DNA of 64,000 nt from Citrobacter amalonaticus (lineage in GTDB: Bacteria > Pseudomonadota > Gammaproteobacteria > Enterobacterales > Enterobacteriaceae). A program made the translations under genes and the position numbers. The stretch lies in contig NZ_PQMB01000002.1 of the NCBI RefSeq assembly GCF_002918555.1, forward strand, positions 263,797 to 327,796. The letters run 5' to 3'. Under the pieces are notes generated by a model that had not been told where the DNA came from, did no database searches, and was given only the letters and a program-made list of their open reading frames with translations. Positions 38,033 to 48,473 of the stretch are shown piece by piece. Each line of letters begins with the position of its first letter. Position 1 is the first letter of the stretch.

Positions 38033-40477
38033 TTACATCGTGACAATCGTTGGCTCATCAAACACCGTGAGTTTTGGCGCTTCGCCCGTAAATTTCTCCG
38101 CATAGACCAGCGTCGTGTTACCCGCACAGCCATTTGCCAGCCGCGAGGTAGGGATATCGTCGGTCAGCACGTTAGCGCCACCGTTTTTACAGATTCCGTT
38201 CTCGATATCCGGCCAGGCCCCTTCATGAATACAGATAATGCCGGGTTTAATCCCATCGCTGACATGTGCCCCGACCAGGACTTGCCCGCGACCATTCCAC
38301 ACCCGTACCAGGTCGCCTTCGGCGATACCGCGCGCTTTTGCATCATCCGGATGAATTGTGACCGGTTCACGATCGGCGATGGCATACTCTTTACGCAGTG
38401 AGGCATAGTTAAGCTGACTGTGCAAACGATGCGCAGGATGCGCGGTCAGCAGCTGCAGCTGATCCTTATCTGCCGACCCCTTCCACTCATCCGGCTCAAT
38501 CCAGGACGCATGCGGTGGGCAATCTTTATAGTTATAACCTTCAATTGTTTTTGAATAGATCTCGATTTTTCCACTTGGCGTGCCGAGCGCGTTCATCACC
38601 GGATCGCTACGGAAGTCAGCGTAACGAACGTATTTGTTATTCTTTTCGTTCGCACGCATCTCGATTAATTTGTTCTGCTGCCAGAAGGTGCTGAACTGTG
38701 GCATCGCCACACGCTGCGCGCGCGCCGCCTGTTGCGCAGCATCGTAGAACTGCTTCAGCCACGCCATTTCATCCTTACCTTCGGTGTAGACCGCTTTGCC
38801 GCCAGGTTTGAGCATCTCAGCTAAATCCGCAAACACGTCAAAATCACTGCGGGCTTCAAACTGCGGCTCAATCACCTGCTTCATCGGCACCAGATGCTGA
38901 TTACTGTAGTCGCCGGTCATCGTGAGATCGTTACGTTCAAACGATGTGGTGATCGGGAGAACAATATCGGCATGTTTGGCTGCCGCCGTCCAGTAACACT
39001 CAGAGATAACCACCAGCTCCGGCTTCTGCCACGCTTTGATCAAGCGATTGGTATCCTGGTGGTGAGTAAAGTTAGCGCCGCCGGCCCACCAGATCATTTT
39101 GATATCCGGGAAGGTCTGTTCTTTCCCGTTATGCTGATATTTTCCGCCGGGGTTTTCGAGTGCCTCAACGATTCGCGCCACTGGCAGACTGGTCACGGCA
39201 TCAGAGACGGCCCAGTCGTTCCCTGCCGACGAGTCCCCTTCCACCTGTGCTGATATTGCAGGTAAAACGCCCCCGGTGCGCGTTGGATTGCCGCCATTTG
39301 AATAATGGTAGGAGAAACCAAAACCGCCGCCTTCAGTACCAATTTGTCCTAACATCGCCGCCAGAGTCACCAGCATCCAGTGCTTCTGCTCGCCATACTG
39401 CTGACGTTGAATACCCCAGCCGGCCATGAGCATCGTTGTGTTGCCGGAGAAAATCTCCGCCAGTTTCTCGATTTGTTCGGCTGGCACGCCGCACACGCCC
39501 GCCGCCCACTCAGCGGTTTTCTCGATATTGTCGCTTTTACCCAGCAGATACTCTTCAAACTGCGGATAACCGGTCGTGTATTTATCGAGGAACGCCTTAT
39601 CATGCAGACCTTTTTTCACCAGCGTATGCGCAATACCCAGCATCATCGCCACATCGGTCCCCATGTGTGGCGCAATCCAGGTCGCATTATCACCGAAGAA
39701 TTCAATCGTCTCAGAGCGCATCGGGTCTATTGCAATTACGCTCTTACCGGATTTTTTCAGCAAATTAAAATATTCAATTCCCTGTTCGTCGGAGCTGCTC
39801 CAGGCGATTTTTAAGGTGTTAAGCGGATTCATCCCCCACAGCACCACAACCTGGCTATGTTCAAGCACCATCGGCCATGTCGTCTGCTGTTCGTAAACTT
39901 CAACCGATCCCACCACATAAGGCATGATCACTTGCGCCGCACCGGTGGAATAATCACCCGTATGGCCAGCGTACCCGCCCGCCATACTCATATAACGTTG
40001 CAGTAACGTTTGCGCCTTATGCAGCACGCCGCTGGAACGCCAGCCGTAAGAGCCCGCAAAAACAGAGGCAGGCCCATAGCTGCTGCGGATCCGGGCATGC
40101 TGCTCATGAATAAGCTTTAGCGCCTGTTCCCAGCTCACGCGAACAAAAGGATCGCTACCTCGCTTTCCATCCGCTTTGCCGGGATTTTCCAGATAACTTT
40201 TACGCACCATGGGGTATTTGATACGTGCGCTGGTATGAACCTGATCGGGGGCAGTCAGTTGCAATGAGTTCGGAATCGTTTTCTGCAAGGCGCCTTTCGA
40301 TGAAACCACCTTCCCGTCTTTCACCTCTACGTAAACCGCTCCCCAGCGCGCAGCCGTCAGGATCGCCCCACCACTCTGGCCTTCGGCCCAGGCAGGCATC
40401 GGGATCATCGAGGAAATCGCCATCGTCCCGGTTGCCGCCCCAGCCGTTTTAATAAAGTCACGTCTTGTGAGTTTCAT
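38033..40477 (-). CDS. torZ: TMAO/biotin-sulfoxide-type reductase TorZ (periplasmic molybdoenzyme)
   Basis: An 814-residue DMSO-reductase-family enzyme that reduces trimethylamine N-oxide and related S- and N-oxides as terminal electron acceptors. The twin-arginine signal TRRDFIK begins the protein and ends near AWAEG. The molybdenum-ligand region reads [18 protein letters not shown], with the Ser of the DMSO-reductase group. Other cofactor-binding blocks are [27 protein letters not shown] and [12 protein letters not shown]. It resembles E. coli TorZ closely. It receives electrons from TorY, encoded 21 nt upstream. Confidence 0.94.
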   Translation of the reverse strand: MKLTRRDFIKTAGAATGTMAISSMIPMPAWAEGQSGGAILTAARWGAVYVEVKDGKVVSSKGALQKTIPNSLQLTAPDQVHTSARIKYPMVRKSYLENPGKADGKRGSDPFVRVSWEQALKLIHEQHARIRSSYGPASVFAGSYGWRSSGVLHKAQTLLQRYMSMAGGYAGHTGDYSTGAAQVIMPYVVGSVEVYEQQTTWPMVLEHSQVVVLWGMNPLNTLKIAWSSSDEQGIEYFNLLKKSGKSVIAIDPMRSETIEFFGDNATWIAPHMGTDVAMMLGIAHTLVKKGLHDKAFLDKYTTGYPQFEEYLLGKSDNIEKTAEWAAGVCGVPAEQIEKLAEIFSGNTTMLMAGWGIQRQQYGEQKHWMLVTLAAMLGQIGTEGGGFGFSYHYSNGGNPTRTGGVLPAISAQVEGDSSAGNDWAVSDAVTSLPVARIVEALENPGGKYQHNGKEQTFPDIKMIWWAGGANFTHHQDTNRLIKAWQKPELVVISECYWTAAAKHADIVLPITTSFERNDLTMTGDYSNQHLVPMKQVIEPQFEARSDFDVFADLAEMLKPGGKAVYTEGKDEMAWLKQFYDAAQQAARAQRVAMPQFSTFWQQNKLIEMRANEKNNKYVRYADFRSDPVMNALGTPSGKIEIYSKTIEGYNYKDCPPHASWIEPDEWKGSADKDQLQLLTAHPAHRLHSQLNYASLRKEYAIADREPVTIHPDDAKARGIAEGDLVRVWNGRGQVLVGAHVSDGIKPGIICIHEGAWPDIENGICKNGGANVLTDDIPTSRLANGCAGNTTLVYAEKFTGEAPKLTVFDEPTIVTM

Positions 40478-40498
40478 GATCTCTCCTGGTATCGTCGC

Positions 40499-41584
40499 TT
40501 ATTGGTGTATGTCTTTTGCGTTGTACTGGAAATAACGGCTCAGAATATCCAGTTCGTTTTCACTGATGTTGGTACGAGCCCCCATTCCTTTCGCCACGGA
40601 CGGCCAGGCATTGAGGGTAAAATGCTTCGCAGGAATTGGCGCATGGCACCCGGCGCAGTACACATTGTCGAGTTTGCGTGCGTAGTCCCACATCGGCTCA
40701 CGGCTTGCCAGTGCGGAGGCGCTCCATTCCCCTTGCAGCGCAACGTCCCGCCAGACATTGCCATATTCATCTGTCTTCCAGTCTGAGAGCACGTTCAGCG
40801 CCTGCTGACCTTTTTCGCTCAGGCTGGCAAGCACAAGTCGCTGACCGGCGGCGTAGTAAATCACCTGTTCACTGCCCTGCATTTGGCTGCCCCGGATTTC
40901 AACCAGCCGGGTCGTTCCCGTGGTTTTCAGGACATTTAACTGTGTCGCCGGATAAAGCGTTGCCAGATCGCCAAGCGCGCCGGGGCCGACAACATAGAGC
41001 TCTGTAGCTGAGGCAGGTGTTGATACCGCCTGCGCTTCAAGTCCCTTCAGCGCAGAGTCATCCATTTTTATTTCCGGAGGGAAGTGCGCCACCCCTTTGT
41101 GGCAATCGATACAGGTTTGCTGTTCCTTAACGCCCATTTCATGCATCTTTCTGGCATCGGCAGTTTGTGCCTCAAGATCCATTGCATCCATGCTGTGACA
41201 GCTACGACAGGTGGCCGAATCATTCGCTTTGAGTTGGTCCCACACCGTTTGCGCCATGTCGAGACGGTGTTCTTCAAACTGTTCCGGCGTATCAATTTTT
41301 TTGGTAATAAACTGGTGCCAGAGATCTTTGGAAGCCTTGATCTTGGCGACGAGATAACCCATTCCGCCTTCCGGAATATGGCAATCCGCACATTCTGCCC
41401 GAATACCTTTCTGATTCTGAAAATGCCTGGATCCCAGATATTCCTCATAAGGCGCCTGCATTGTATGGCAGGATAGACAAAATTCAGTACTGGATGTCTT
41501 ATGCAATGTCCATTGTGCAGCAAAAACAACTAATGCACCGACTACAGCGCTCAAAAGCACCGTCAATATTATTATTTTTTTCAT
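40499..41584 (-). CDS. torY: pentahaem c-type cytochrome TorY
   Basis: A 361-residue NapC/NirT-type cytochrome passing quinol electrons to TorZ. One N-terminal membrane anchor ([19 protein letters not shown]) precedes five CXXCH haem sites: CLSCH, CADCH, CRSCH, CIDCH in the N-terminal tetrahaem domain and CAGCH in the C-terminal domain that docks to the reductase. Two adjacent ATG codons (41587 and 41584) compete; the second has better spacing to CAGGG. An FNR box lies 65 bp upstream. Confidence 0.94.
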   Translation of the reverse strand: MKKIIILTVLLSAVVGALVVFAAQWTLHKTSSTEFCLSCHTMQAPYEEYLGSRHFQNQKGIRAECADCHIPEGGMGYLVAKIKASKDLWHQFITKKIDTPEQFEEHRLDMAQTVWDQLKANDSATCRSCHSMDAMDLEAQTADARKMHEMGVKEQQTCIDCHKGVAHFPPEIKMDDSALKGLEAQAVSTPASATELYVVGPGALGDLATLYPATQLNVLKTTGTTRLVEIRGSQMQGSEQVIYYAAGQRLVLASLSEKGQQALNVLSDWKTDEYGNVWRDVALQGEWSASALASREPMWDYARKLDNVYCAGCHAPIPAKHFTLNAWPSVAKGMGARTNISENELDILSRYFQYNAKDIHQ

Positions 41585-41651
41585 CATTAACCCTGGTCAG
41601 TCCATATACTCTTTTATAGGTAGACCATAATTAAGCAACGTCGGCCATTTA

Positions 41652-41665
41652 TTGATATTCATCAA
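41652..41665. promoter_or_regulatory. FNR box upstream of torYZ
   Basis: TTGAT-ATTC-ATCAA is a perfect FNR consensus. Its centre is about 42 bp from a start expected after the minus-strand -10 TATAAA at about 41623-41628, the standard class II activating position. It predicts anaerobic induction of torYZ. Confidence 0.85.
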
Positions 41666-42236
41666 GCGAAGGGAGATCAAAAAGTATGTACAGAGACAAT
41701 TTTGAAGGAAGTCTCAAATTTAGTAGCGACAAAAAATCGAGGAAAAACAATCCAAAACGGTGAACCCAGGCGCAATATTCAGTTTTATAAACCAGAAAAG
41801 ATTAAATATTTAGTATAATCATTCAGAAATACAAAATATAATTATCAGGTCCCCTTCGTTATATAAATAAATATATAATGAAAGACGCCAAAATGCTGGA
41901 CAATATTCATGTTCACTCGCGGAAAATTTAATAGCGTCAATCGCCCGTAAATCTTTATACAATGTCGTGCCACTTTTTACCTTCAATTTTCGATATCGCT
42001 TTATTTCTGTGAGACGATCGTTTTGAGACGGCCCCCCTGAGAGCGCGCTATTTCTGCCACACTGTACCGGACTTGAGATTTTTAACAGAACACCTGAAAC
42101 CAGATAATGTCAGTTCCGTGGCTGAGTTCTCACGATTACCGGCATGATTCACATTACTTTGATTCTGGTCACTTTTTATACCACAGGGATATTCAGTAAA
42201 CTGAAAGAGGAGATCAAACAAACAGGAGGTAGTGAT
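41666..42236. other. AT-rich intergenic region between torY and the usp gene
   Basis: About 570 bp without a convincing gene. The first half (41700-41960) is very AT-rich with no recognised operator. The second half contains CCCCCCTGAGAGCGCG and the leader of the usp gene. A frame upstream of 42237 (from 42144) is in phase with usp, but its extra 31 residues are not family-like. Confidence 0.4.
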
Positions 42237-42665
42237 ATGTATCGCTCTATTCTGGTGCCCATTGATATCTCAGAAGTCGATTTAACGCGTCAGGTTATCC
42301 CTCAGGTTGAAGCGCACGCCAAAGCCGCTAAAGTCCATTTTCTGGCCGTCATCCCTTCTGTCCCTTTTTATGCTTCCCTGGGACTCGCTTATTCAGGAGA
42401 GTATCCGGATAAAAATGGTCTGCGGACGAAAGCGCAGCAGAAGCTGGATAAGATAGTCAAGCAGTTCAACATTCCAGCAGGCCGGGTGGTAACGCATCTG
42501 GTCTACGGTCCACCAAAAGACCAGATTCTGAAACTGGCTGATTCTGTGAGTGCTGACCTTGTGATCATCGCCTCACACCGGCCAGGGATCTCAACATATC
42601 TGTTAGGTTCAACCGCTGCGGCAGTGGTACGCCATGCGCAATGCCCTGTGCTGGTCGTGCGTTAA
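42237..42665 (+). CDS. universal stress protein, UspF/UspG-like
   Basis: A 142-residue single-domain universal stress protein closely resembling E. coli Usp[10 protein letters not shown] forms the first strand, and a nucleotide-binding signature appears as [33 protein letters not shown] (G-2X-G-9X-G(S) type). GGAGGT lies 6 nt before the ATG. Role: stress tolerance and adhesion in E. coli; the ligand is probably ATP. Monocistronic, convergent with the LysR-type gene. Confidence 0.85.
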   Translation: MYRSILVPIDISEVDLTRQVIPQVEAHAKAAKVHFLAVIPSVPFYASLGLAYSGEYPDKNGLRTKAQQKLDKIVKQFNIPAGRVVTHLVYGPPKDQILKLADSVSADLVIIASHRPGISTYLLGSTAAAVVRHAQCPVLVVR

Positions 42666-42706
42666 CCACCGCGGACACACCGGGAGTCGCCCTGACTCCC
42701 GTTGAC

Positions 42707-43573
42707 TTAAATTGCGACCTCCTGCCGGATCCAGTCGCGAAATATTTCCATTGCTGGCGTGATGGGCTTCGATTTTAACCAGGTCAGCCAATAGCTTCCC
42801 ACCGTAATCTCAATAGTAAAGGGCTGAACAAGCTGTGACGTTTCCAGTTCGCGTGTAAACATCCTCGCGGGTGCCAGTGCCACGCCGCCGGTATGGATCG
42901 CCGTTTCAATCATCAGACGTGATGAATCAAAAATAGAACCGCTCACTCTTTCCGCCTCCAGCCCTGCGGCAGCAAACCAGCTATCCCACTCATCGGCGCG
43001 ATAAGAACGCAGTAAATGTTCATGAAAGAGATCTGCCGGAGTGGTAAGGCGCTGCGCCGTTTCAGGCGAACACAACACGGTCAGTGGTGCCTCAAACAGC
43101 CCCTCATTATGGGTGGATGACCATAAGCCATTGCCGAAACGAATCGCGAAATCCAGCCCTTCGGCCGCCAGATTCACCACGTTGTTGTTGGTCTGTACCC
43201 GCAATTCGATAAAGGGATGTTCCTGCTTAAATTTCTCAATACGCGGTAATAACCAGCCGACGGCAAATGTTCCCACCGCCGCTACGGTAAGAACCTCCCG
43301 GTATTCCCCGCCTTCAAACTGTCGGAAAATCGTGTCTATCTGGCTGAACGCATTGGTCAGCACGGTGAATAACGCCTGCGCTTCGTCGGTCATCGCCAGT
43401 CCACGGGGCAGGCGTTTGAAAAGCACCATATTGAGCCGCTCCTCCAGGAGTCTGACCTGCTGACTCACCGCAGCCTGCGTGACGCAAAGTTCAATCGCGG
43501 CCCGTGTGAAACTTAAGTGTCTGGCAGAGGCTTCAAAAGCGCGCAGGGCATTAAGAGGCAAATTTGAACGCAT
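42707..43573 (-). CDS. AmpR-type LysR regulator of the adjacent beta-lactamase gene
   Basis: A 288-residue LysR-family regulator of the AmpR group. The N-terminal helix-turn-helix reads LNALRAFEASARHLSFTRAAIELCVTQAAVSQQVRLLEERL. The effector domain has the AmpR-like segments AVGTFAVGWLLPRI and NNVVNLAAEGLDFAIRFGNG. It is divergent from the class A beta-lactamase gene with a 209-bp spacer, as for cdiR/sedR with the CdiA and SED-1 enzymes of Citrobacter. AmpR senses muropeptides, so inducible beta-lactamase expression is expected; that is inference from family. Confidence 0.9.
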   Translation of the reverse strand: MRSNLPLNALRAFEASARHLSFTRAAIELCVTQAAVSQQVRLLEERLNMVLFKRLPRGLAMTDEAQALFTVLTNAFSQIDTIFRQFEGGEYREVLTVAAVGTFAVGWLLPRIEKFKQEHPFIELRVQTNNNVVNLAAEGLDFAIRFGNGLWSSTHNEGLFEAPLTVLCSPETAQRLTTPADLFHEHLLRSYRADEWDSWFAAAGLEAERVSGSIFDSSRLMIETAIHTGGVALAPARMFTRELETSQLVQPFTIEITVGSYWLTWLKSKPITPAMEIFRDWIRQEVAI

Positions 43574-43683
43574 TACTGGTACCCATAAGATTTTCTTTAG
43601 GTCAGGGTAAATTCTTCTCGCTTGTCAGACAAGAGTGAAAAGCGGATAGTGCAGCGGGCTGAGAGAAATAACGTATTCTAATC

Positions 43684-43705
43684 GCTGATATTTTTATTAA
43701 TCAGC
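43684..43705. promoter_or_regulatory. candidate AmpR-type operator dyad
   Basis: GCTGAT-N10-ATCAGC, an interrupted palindrome of LysR (T-N11-A-like) form. It is centred about 90 bp upstream of the beta-lactamase ATG in the divergent spacer. No other dyad of this strength is present there. Confidence 0.5.
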
Positions 43706-43782
43706 CGCATCGTTAATTCCTCATCAACATTACCCACACGTATATTAATTTATCAATTCAGCTATTACCTGGAAGGCCAGAC

Positions 43783-44670
43783 ATGTTTAAAACACCCTTT
43801 CGTCAGGCGGTGCTTATTGCCACTGCGGTTGTTCCCTTACTGATGGGCAGCACATCACTGTGGGCCAGGACAGCAACGGATGTCAGCACGATTAAGCAGA
43901 AGCTCACCGCATTAGAAAAAAGCTCAGGGGGACGTCTTGGCGTTGCGCTGATCGATACCGCAGACGATTCGCAGCTTCTCTACCGTGGCGATGAGCGATT
44001 TGCAATGTGCAGCACCAGCAAAGTCATCACCGCGGCAGCGGTGCTGAAGCAGAGTGAAGACGATAAAAATGTCCTGCACCAGAAGATGTCAATCAAAAAA
44101 AGCGATTTGACCAACTGGAACCCGATTACCGAAAAAAATGTTGATGGCGAAATGACGCTGGCGGAACTGAGCGCTGCGGCGCTGCAATACAGTGACAATA
44201 CGGCCATGAACAAGCTTATCGACCATCTTGGCGGCACGGATAACGTAACGGCATTCGCCCGTTCCATTGGGGATACCACATTTCGCCTGGACCGCACCGA
44301 GCCGACGCTAAATACTGCCATTCCGGGCGATGAACGAGACACGTCAACCCCCCTGGCGATGGCGAAAAGTTTGCGCAACCTGACCTTAGGTAATGCGCTG
44401 GGCGCCACACAGCGCGCTCAGCTGGTCGAATGGATGAAAGGCAATACCACTGGCGGAAAGAGCATTCGCGCGGGCCTGCCGGCATCATGGGTGGTGGGTG
44501 ATAAAACCGGCGGTGGCGACTATGGCACCACCAATGATATTGCGGTTATCTGGCCTGAAAATCATGCGCCATTAATTCTGGTGACCTATTTTACTCAGCC
44601 TCAGCAGGATGCCAAAGATCGTAAAGACGTACTGGCCGCCGCGGCGAAGATTGTCACCGAAGGGCTTTAA
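43783..44670 (+). CDS. class A beta-lactamase (CdiA/SED-1/CTX-M-related)
   Basis: A 295-residue serine beta-lactamase with an N-terminal signal peptide ending near SLWA. Class A motifs: STSK with Ser77 (Ambler 70) preceded by Cys (69), SDN at 137 (Ambler 130), omega-loop EPTLN with Glu173 (166), and KTG at 241 (234). The residue after KTG is Gly (Ambler 237), where CTX-M enzymes have Ser. The stretch [19 protein letters not shown] is CTX-M/Citrobacter-like. Acts in the periplasm. The divergent AmpR-type gene and lack of mobile elements indicate a native chromosomal enzyme. Spectrum cannot be read from sequence alone. Confidence 0.95.
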   Translation: MFKTPFRQAVLIATAVVPLLMGSTSLWARTATDVSTIKQKLTALEKSSGGRLGVALIDTADDSQLLYRGDERFAMCSTSKVITAAAVLKQSEDDKNVLHQKMSIKKSDLTNWNPITEKNVDGEMTLAELSAAALQYSDNTAMNKLIDHLGGTDNVTAFARSIGDTTFRLDRTEPTLNTAIPGDERDTSTPLAMAKSLRNLTLGNALGATQRAQLVEWMKGNTTGGKSIRAGLPASWVVGDKTGGGDYGTTNDIAVIWPENHAPLILVTYFTQPQQDAKDRKDVLAAAAKIVTEGL

Positions 44671-44680
44671 CACCAAAAAG

Positions 44681-44704
44681 AGCAGGCTCATGAATGAGTC
44701 TGCT
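44681..44704 (+). terminator. hairpin after the beta-lactamase gene
   Basis: An 11-bp stem with one G-T pair (AGCAGGCTCAT / ATGAGTCTGCT) and a GA loop, 10 nt after the stop. Only a weak T run follows. Confidence 0.6.
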
Positions 44705-44789
44705 TGATAAACCGGCATTCCTGAATAATTGGTCTACACTAAAAAACGTGAAGCTACTCTCAATGAACAACCAAACAAGGATGCTGTAT

Positions 44790-45080
44790 ATGAAAAAAAT
44801 TGCTTTAGCTACCACACTGCTCCTCTCCGCCTTCTCCTTCGGCGCGGTTGCCGCCGATCAGGTCTCTAAAGACGAGGTCGATCACTTTAAACTGGTTAAA
44901 ATTGGCTCAGTGAATGTGTCACAGACCCAGGGAGCGATCTCTTCTCCGAGCGACCTGCGTACTGAGTTGTCAAAACTGGCTGATGAGAAAGGCGGTAAGT
45001 ATTACCACATCGTTGCAGCACGTCAGCATGGACCCAACTTTGAAGCCGTCGCCGACGTGTATAAAGACGCAGACAAGTAA
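44790..45080 (+). CDS. DUF1471 (YhcN/BhsA-type) periplasmic small protein
   Basis: A 96-residue secreted protein: signal peptide MKKIALATTLLLSAFSFGAVAA, then one DUF1471 domain with ADEKGGKYYHIVAARQHGPNFEAVADVYK as its C-terminal beta-alpha-beta half. Members (YhcN, BhsA, McbA, YahO) are stress-responsive envelope proteins. I choose ATG 44790 because AAGGATG lies upstream and the signal peptide starts there; the longer frame from 44694 is not family-like. Exact orthologue uncertain. Closed by a strong terminator. Confidence 0.85.
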   Translation: MKKIALATTLLLSAFSFGAVAADQVSKDEVDHFKLVKIGSVNVSQTQGAISSPSDLRTELSKLADEKGGKYYHIVAARQHGPNFEAVADVYKDADK

Positions 45081-45101
45081 GTCTGACGGAGCCCTGATAA
45101 G

Positions 45102-45125
45102 CCACGCGTTGACGCGTGGTTTTTT
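45102..45125 (+). terminator. terminator of the DUF1471 gene
   Basis: A perfect 7-bp GC stem (CCACGCG / CGCGTGG) with loop TTGA and six T, 21 nt after the stop. Confidence 0.92.
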
Positions 45126-45152
45126 ATATCCTGCACGGCAGCGGAAATGAAA

Positions 45153-45178
45153 AAGCCCCGGCATTGGCCTGGGCTTTA
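45153..45178 (-). terminator. terminator directly downstream of the tRNA-like element
   Basis: On the minus strand: AAAGCCCAGGC-CAAT-GCCGGGGCTTT, with one mismatch, followed by TTTTTC. It lies 5 bp past the encoded CCA of the tRNA-like element. It implies that the element is transcribed. Confidence 0.75.
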
Positions 45179-45183
45179 AAATT

Positions 45184-45266
45184 TGGGCCGCCATCGAGGC
45201 CTCGAACCCCGTTCCCTACAACACTACAACTCATGTCGTTCGCTCTTCCGGATGAGCTAATGGCGG
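45184..45266 (-). tRNA. tRNA-like gene (atypical, probable pseudo-tRNA)
   Basis: On the minus strand the element has a perfect 7-bp acceptor stem (CCGCCAT / ATGGCGG), discriminator C and an encoded CCA. It has a D stem (GCTC / GAGC) and a T arm (CGGGG-TTCGAGG-CCTCG) with the GTTCGA signature. The anticodon arm is degenerate: the best stem ACGAC / GTAGT has a mismatch. A near-tandem GTTGTAG-T-GTTGTAG duplicates part of the region and lengthens the variable loop. If read conventionally the anticodon would be GAG (Leu), but I do not trust this. Terminator follows. Confidence 0.5.
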
Positions 45267-45410
45267 TTTGACGATCTTTGAGTCATTCATGTGACATTAT
45301 GTGATCGGAGTCAAATAATACATAAGCAAAATTATCCATGCAACTATTATGACATTTCTAAATGTATCAATTGTCAACTTATGGTGCATCCACAGCGGAT
45401 TGCCCGAAAA

Positions 45411-45761
45411 CTAATATCCAGAAGGCTCTACCGGATGGCTGTCACCGGGTAAATGCGGGGATTTCACAAAGACGCCTTTCCAGGGCATTTTCCCTTTATT
45501 TACCAGAAAATGCGCCTCACCAGGATCGCAGTGCAGAACATCCCCCGCGCCCAGAATGTGCGGCTCACCGTTCAGATACAACGTCACCTCACCCGCCAGG
45601 GTATAAAAAATCTCACAGGCTTCGATATGGCGATGATTGGGGAAAGACTGACCGGGCTGGAGCATGACAACCCCCATGTCACACACCGGACCGCGAATAA
45701 GATATTTCGGGCCATTGTCACCAAAACGGTACTCGTGCTGCGCTTCATTGGATTTAATCAT
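45411..45761 (-). CDS. cupin-domain protein at the end of the lsrRK transcript
   Basis: A 116-residue single-domain cupin. Cupin motif 1 fits exactly: G37-x5-H43-x-H45-x4-E50-x6-G (PGQSFPNHRHIEACEIFYTLAG). Motif 2 is DPGEAHFLVN with His84 and Asn88. So a metal site of three His and one Glu is expected. It starts 12 nt after the lsrK stop on the same strand, so it is almost certainly cotranscribed with lsrK. E. coli lsrRK has no such partner. Function is unknown; a role in handling AI-2 or its phosphorylated form is inference from position. Confidence 0.85.
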   Translation of the reverse strand: MIKSNEAQHEYRFGDNGPKYLIRGPVCDMGVVMLQPGQSFPNHRHIEACEIFYTLAGEVTLYLNGEPHILGAGDVLHCDPGEAHFLVNKGKMPWKGVFVKSPHLPGDSHPVEPSGY

Positions 45762-45773
45762 TGCGGTCTCCTG

Positions 45774-47366
45774 TTACAAACCTGGCGCTTTCCACAAAGA
45801 GGTCGTCAACCCGTGATCGACCAGACCTAACTGCTCCTGATACACCGCCTGCCATTTTTCTCGCGACGCCAGGTAAAGCTCATGTTTCGCCATATCGGGT
45901 ACATGCTGCCGCTCCCAACGCACCAGCCGCTCGCCGGTTTCCGCCATTGATGACCAGATCCCAGCCCCCACTCCGGCAGCAATTGCACAGCCCAGCGCCG
46001 TGGCTTCTTTGACAACCGGAACGTTCACCGTCAGCCCGGAAACATCCGCCAGAATCTGACTCCAGAGTTTGCCCTTCGAACCCCCGCCAGCAAACACCAC
46101 GGACGTCGGGTGAATCCCGGTAAAATCGGCGATTTGCTGTAAGTTGCAGGCCGACACAATTGCCGCATTCTCTTCCAGCGCGCGGAACAGCGACGCCTTA
46201 TTGCATTTTTCCGGATCGATAGACAGGTTGATGAAAGAAGGCGCTGCGTGATACCAACTTTTAAAGCGCATCCGGTCAGAGAAAATCGGCATAACACCCC
46301 ATGCGCCCGCCGGTACCCGACTGGCCATCTCCTCCAGCAGCGTATAAGTATCTACGCCCAGCCGCTCCGCAATCAGTTTCTCTTCTGCACAGAAGGCATC
46401 GCGGAACCAGCGCATCGTCAGACCAGTGAAAAAACTGATTGATTCGGTTTGCACCATTCCCGGAATGACGTGTGGATTAATACGAACGTTCATCTCAGGA
46501 TCAACCATCGGCGCGGGTAAATTGACCACCTGTTGCCAGAATGTCCCCCCCAGCACCGCGGTTTGTGCCGGACGCACAACCCCCAGCCCGAGACAGCCTA
46601 ACTGGACATCCCCCCCGCCCACCACCACCGGTGTCCCCACCTTCAGCCCACACTGTGCGGCGGCTTGTGCGGTAACGTTTCCCAGCAACGTCCCCGTCTC
46701 TTTTACCGGTGAGAGAATATCCGCCCGCAGTCCGGCCATTTCCAGCAAAGACGGCTTCCAGTTACGCGTCTTGAGATCCAGCAGCCCGGTGGTTCCGGCA
46801 TTGGACGGATCCACCGCCAGCTCGCCGCTGAGCATATAGGCCATCCAGTCGCTGATCATCGTGACCGTAGAGGCGCAATGGTAAATATCCGAACGATGGT
46901 GCGCCAGCCACAGCAGGCGTGGAATAGCGCTTAGCGCCAGCGTCTGACCGGTACTGCGATAGACATCGCTTTCAAAGGTGTAATCATGAATTTCTTTAAG
47001 CTCGCTGACCTCCCTGGCCGCCCTGGCATCCACGTTCGCGCAGGCCCAGACGGGGGTTCCTTTAGCGTCATAGACCACAATACCTTCGCGCATCGAACAG
47101 GCAGATACGGCCGCAATCGCTTCTGGCGCAATCCCGGCGATATGCAAAGCCTGACGGATGCATTCACAGGCCAGTTGCCAGTTTTTTCCCAGATCAAACT
47201 CCATCGAACCGGGAACATCCGGTACGGCGAGATGCCGCCATTCCGCTTGTCCTACAGCGATTTGTTTGCCTTCCAGGTCGAAAATAACCGCCCGGACGCT
47301 TCCGGTTCCGGCGTCCAGCGCCATCAGATAGTGTGCGGATTCAGAGGGGGTACAGAGTCGGGCCAT
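45774..47366 (-). CDS. lsrK: autoinducer-2 kinase LsrK
   Basis: LsrK phosphorylates AI-2 (DPD) on entry, giving the LsrR inducer phospho-DPD. It is a 530-residue FGGY-family carbohydrate kinase, same length as in E. coli and Salmonella. The N-terminal ATP-binding motif is [21 protein letters not shown] second-domain phosphate loop is [20 protein letters not shown], and ACGG-like glycine segments appear in [17 protein letters not shown]. It lies between lsrR (108 bp upstream) and the cupin gene. Confidence 0.96.
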   Translation of the reverse strand: MARLCTPSESAHYLMALDAGTGSVRAVIFDLEGKQIAVGQAEWRHLAVPDVPGSMEFDLGKNWQLACECIRQALHIAGIAPEAIAAVSACSMREGIVVYDAKGTPVWACANVDARAAREVSELKEIHDYTFESDVYRSTGQTLALSAIPRLLWLAHHRSDIYHCASTVTMISDWMAYMLSGELAVDPSNAGTTGLLDLKTRNWKPSLLEMAGLRADILSPVKETGTLLGNVTAQAAAQCGLKVGTPVVVGGGDVQLGCLGLGVVRPAQTAVLGGTFWQQVVNLPAPMVDPEMNVRINPHVIPGMVQTESISFFTGLTMRWFRDAFCAEEKLIAERLGVDTYTLLEEMASRVPAGAWGVMPIFSDRMRFKSWYHAAPSFINLSIDPEKCNKASLFRALEENAAIVSACNLQQIADFTGIHPTSVVFAGGGSKGKLWSQILADVSGLTVNVPVVKEATALGCAIAAGVGAGIWSSMAETGERLVRWERQHVPDMAKHELYLASREKWQAVYQEQLGLVDHGLTTSLWKAPGL

Positions 47367-47474
47367 CGTTTTAGTCCTCGGCTTATTATTTCTGTCAGGT
47401 CGTCAATGCTTTCTCCACGGTACAAACGGAAATTCTGTTACAGCCCTGCCGCGCGATGGCGCGGCAGGTACGCA

Positions 47475-48431
47475 TTACTGCCCGCTGACAATGGCGGCGG
47501 CAGTATCCTGGTCGGTGACCAGCGCGTTGATATAACCCCCCTTCATCGCCGCGGCGATCGCTTCCGCTTTATTCACGCCTCCGGCCACGCCGATCACCGT
47601 TGGGATCGTCTTCAGAGAATTAAGGGTTAACCCAATAAGTTCGTTATGGATCTTCATGTCCGGAATAACCTGCCCTTCGGCATCAAAGAAATAGCCCAGA
47701 ATGTCCCCCACCGCGCCTTTGCGCCCGATCATCAGTTGCTCACCCTGAGTGATATAGCCGGAACGAATAATGGTGGCCTCATCTTTCTGGTTGATTGCGC
47801 CGATGCCGACAATCGCCGCATCGGCGGCCTGGGCAGCCAACAGCACATCCTGCACGCTATTTTCATTTTTTAAGGTGCGGGCGATGTCCGCCGAAGAGGC
47901 GCGGAGCGGTGCCGGGATAATGCTGACCGGACAAGCCGCATTCAGTTGTCCAATCCCCGTCATATATGGCCCGACGCCGCCTGACAGCGTCACCAGGCGA
48001 ATTTGCTGGGCAGAGATAAACCCGCTGAGCCGCTTTAAGGTATTCATGGTGGCTTCACCGAAGCCCGCCGCCAGGATCTGCTGCGGCTGTAATGATTCCA
48101 TCAGCATGTGCGCCGCCCCGATCCCCAGGCGAACGCAAACGTCCGCCCCCGGAAGCCCCGGAATAACCCGTACATTATTCAGACCATAGCGGCTGCGTAA
48201 TTCGGTTTCATATTCAAGACAACCTTCAAAGCGAGAATTAATCTGCACACGAATAATCCCGGACTGATGCCCTTTCTCCAGCAGTCGCGAAACCTTCAGA
48301 CGCGTCAGCCCCAGTCTGTCACTGATGTCGCTCTGCGTCATACCGTCGTGGTAATAGAACCACGCAATGCGCGCCACCAGCTCTTCTTCACTCATTCCTT
48401 GTTCGGAAATCATCGGGTCGTTAATTGTCAT
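47475..48431 (-). CDS. lsrR: transcriptional repressor LsrR
   Basis: LsrR represses the divergent lsrACDBFG operon and itself, and is released by phospho-AI-2. It is 318 residues: an N-terminal SorC/DeoR-type helix-turn-helix ([33 protein letters not shown], about residues 30-62) and a C-terminal sugar-phosphate-binding domain ([18 protein letters not shown] and [16 protein letters not shown]). The start [13 protein letters not shown] at 48431 matches E. coli; the longer frame from 48485 would run into the operator region. Confidence 0.95.
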   Translation of the reverse strand: MTINDPMISEQGMSEEELVARIAWFYYHDGMTQSDISDRLGLTRLKVSRLLEKGHQSGIIRVQINSRFEGCLEYETELRSRYGLNNVRVIPGLPGADVCVRLGIGAAHMLMESLQPQQILAAGFGEATMNTLKRLSGFISAQQIRLVTLSGGVGPYMTGIGQLNAACPVSIIPAPLRASSADIARTLKNENSVQDVLLAAQAADAAIVGIGAINQKDEATIIRSGYITQGEQLMIGRKGAVGDILGYFFDAEGQVIPDMKIHNELIGLTLNSLKTIPTVIGVAGGVNKAEAIAAAMKGGYINALVTDQDTAAAIVSGQ

Positions 48432-48473
48432 CATCCTGTCTTCACTTTGAACATATCGAAATTCTAAACACAA

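Noticed and set aside
41666..42236. CRISPR array or IS remnant in the AT-rich torY-usp gap
   Set aside because: No regularly spaced direct repeats, no terminal inverted repeats and no transposase fragment.
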